The notes below the pieces were generated by a model that worked only from the letters and a program-made list of their open reading frames with translations, was not told where the DNA came from and did no database searches. The position numbers and the translations under genes were made by a program. Positions 63,890-64,000 of a stretch of 64,000 nt of DNA are shown piece by piece (the first letter of the stretch is position 1; every line of letters begins with the position of its first letter). Location of the stretch: positions 1,798,001-1,862,000 of the forward strand of contig JANATF010000009.1 in the NCBI GenBank assembly GCA_029449245.1, in the 5' to 3' direction. Origin of the DNA: Mortierella alpina (Eukaryota > Mortierellomycota > Mortierellomycetes > Mortierellales > Mortierellaceae).

Positions 63890-64000
63890 ATGAAGTTCCA
63901 AATCGTCGCCCTCTCTGCTGCCGTCTTTGCCACTCTCGGTGCCGCCCAGACCCTCAACATTCCCACGCGCTCTGGTAGTGTCGTGGCTCTCCCTGCCGTC
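63890..64000 (+). CDS. Secreted protein, partial (pectate lyase family 3-like start)
   Basis: Only the first 37 codons are in the window. Residues 1-19 are a typical signal peptide (MKFQIVALSAAVFATLGAA). The mature start QTLNIPTRSGSVVALPAV resembles the beginning of fungal PL3 pectate lyases, which cleave polygalacturonate by beta-elimination outside the cell. The assignment rests on a short N-terminal stretch only and may be wrong. TATA box and pyrimidine-rich leader fit strong expression. Confidence 0.5.
   Translation, partial: MKFQIVALSAAVFATLGAAQTLNIPTRSGSVVALPAV

Overview
The window looks like nuclear DNA of an early-diverging fungus, most likely a Mortierellaceae species (Mortierella/Linnemannia type). 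The evidence is GT..AG introns of mostly 45-460 bp, universal fungal housekeeping genes, a cobalamin-type methionine synthase, an MscL channel with a zinc ribbon, a two-membrane-segment family I associate with Mucoromycota, and large NACHT-WD40 receptors. The genus is inferred from gene content; no marker gene is present to prove it.

Left third (1-20,160): a small cysteine-rich secreted protein, mscL, an RBR-type E3 ubiquitin ligase, a Q-rich membrane protein, the Pol I/III subunit AC40 (RPC40), a secreted RNase T2 with a C-terminal cysteine-rich module, a two-TM membrane protein with a coiled-coil tail, a beta-trefoil protein, and an acyl-CoA-binding-domain gene (ACBD copy 1) that is broken at its 5' end.

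Centre (20,670-32,390): an NLR unit (unit A: NACHT/pentapeptide/WD40 gene, a convergent asparagine-synthase-like pseudogene, and an unidentified remnant) lies between two direct copies of a 3.8-kb segment carrying the trefoil 3' end and the ACBD gene. ACBD copy 2 is intact. A 181-bp inverted-repeat element sits at the edge of unit A.

Housekeeping block (32,680-46,540): CSE1 (importin-alpha exporter), divergent from LARP1 (La-related mRNA-binding protein), then a B12-dependent methionine synthase.

Right third (46,650-62,270): two more NLR units (B and C) in direct tandem on the minus strand, about 7.8 kb each. They are followed by 1.6 kb without a gene and the start of a secreted protein that resembles a family-3 pectate lyase, cut by the window end.

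The most interesting system is the NLR trio. The three ~1,775-residue proteins are almost identical outside the WD40 region. Each has exactly 12 near-identical 42-residue WD40 repeats between two divergent ones (14 blades in all), and nearly all variation between repeats sits at five codon positions. This is the layout of fungal heterokaryon-incompatibility NLRs of the Podospora HNWD type. The sequence suggests a diversifying non-self-recognition array that moves as a unit and carries an already dead passenger gene.
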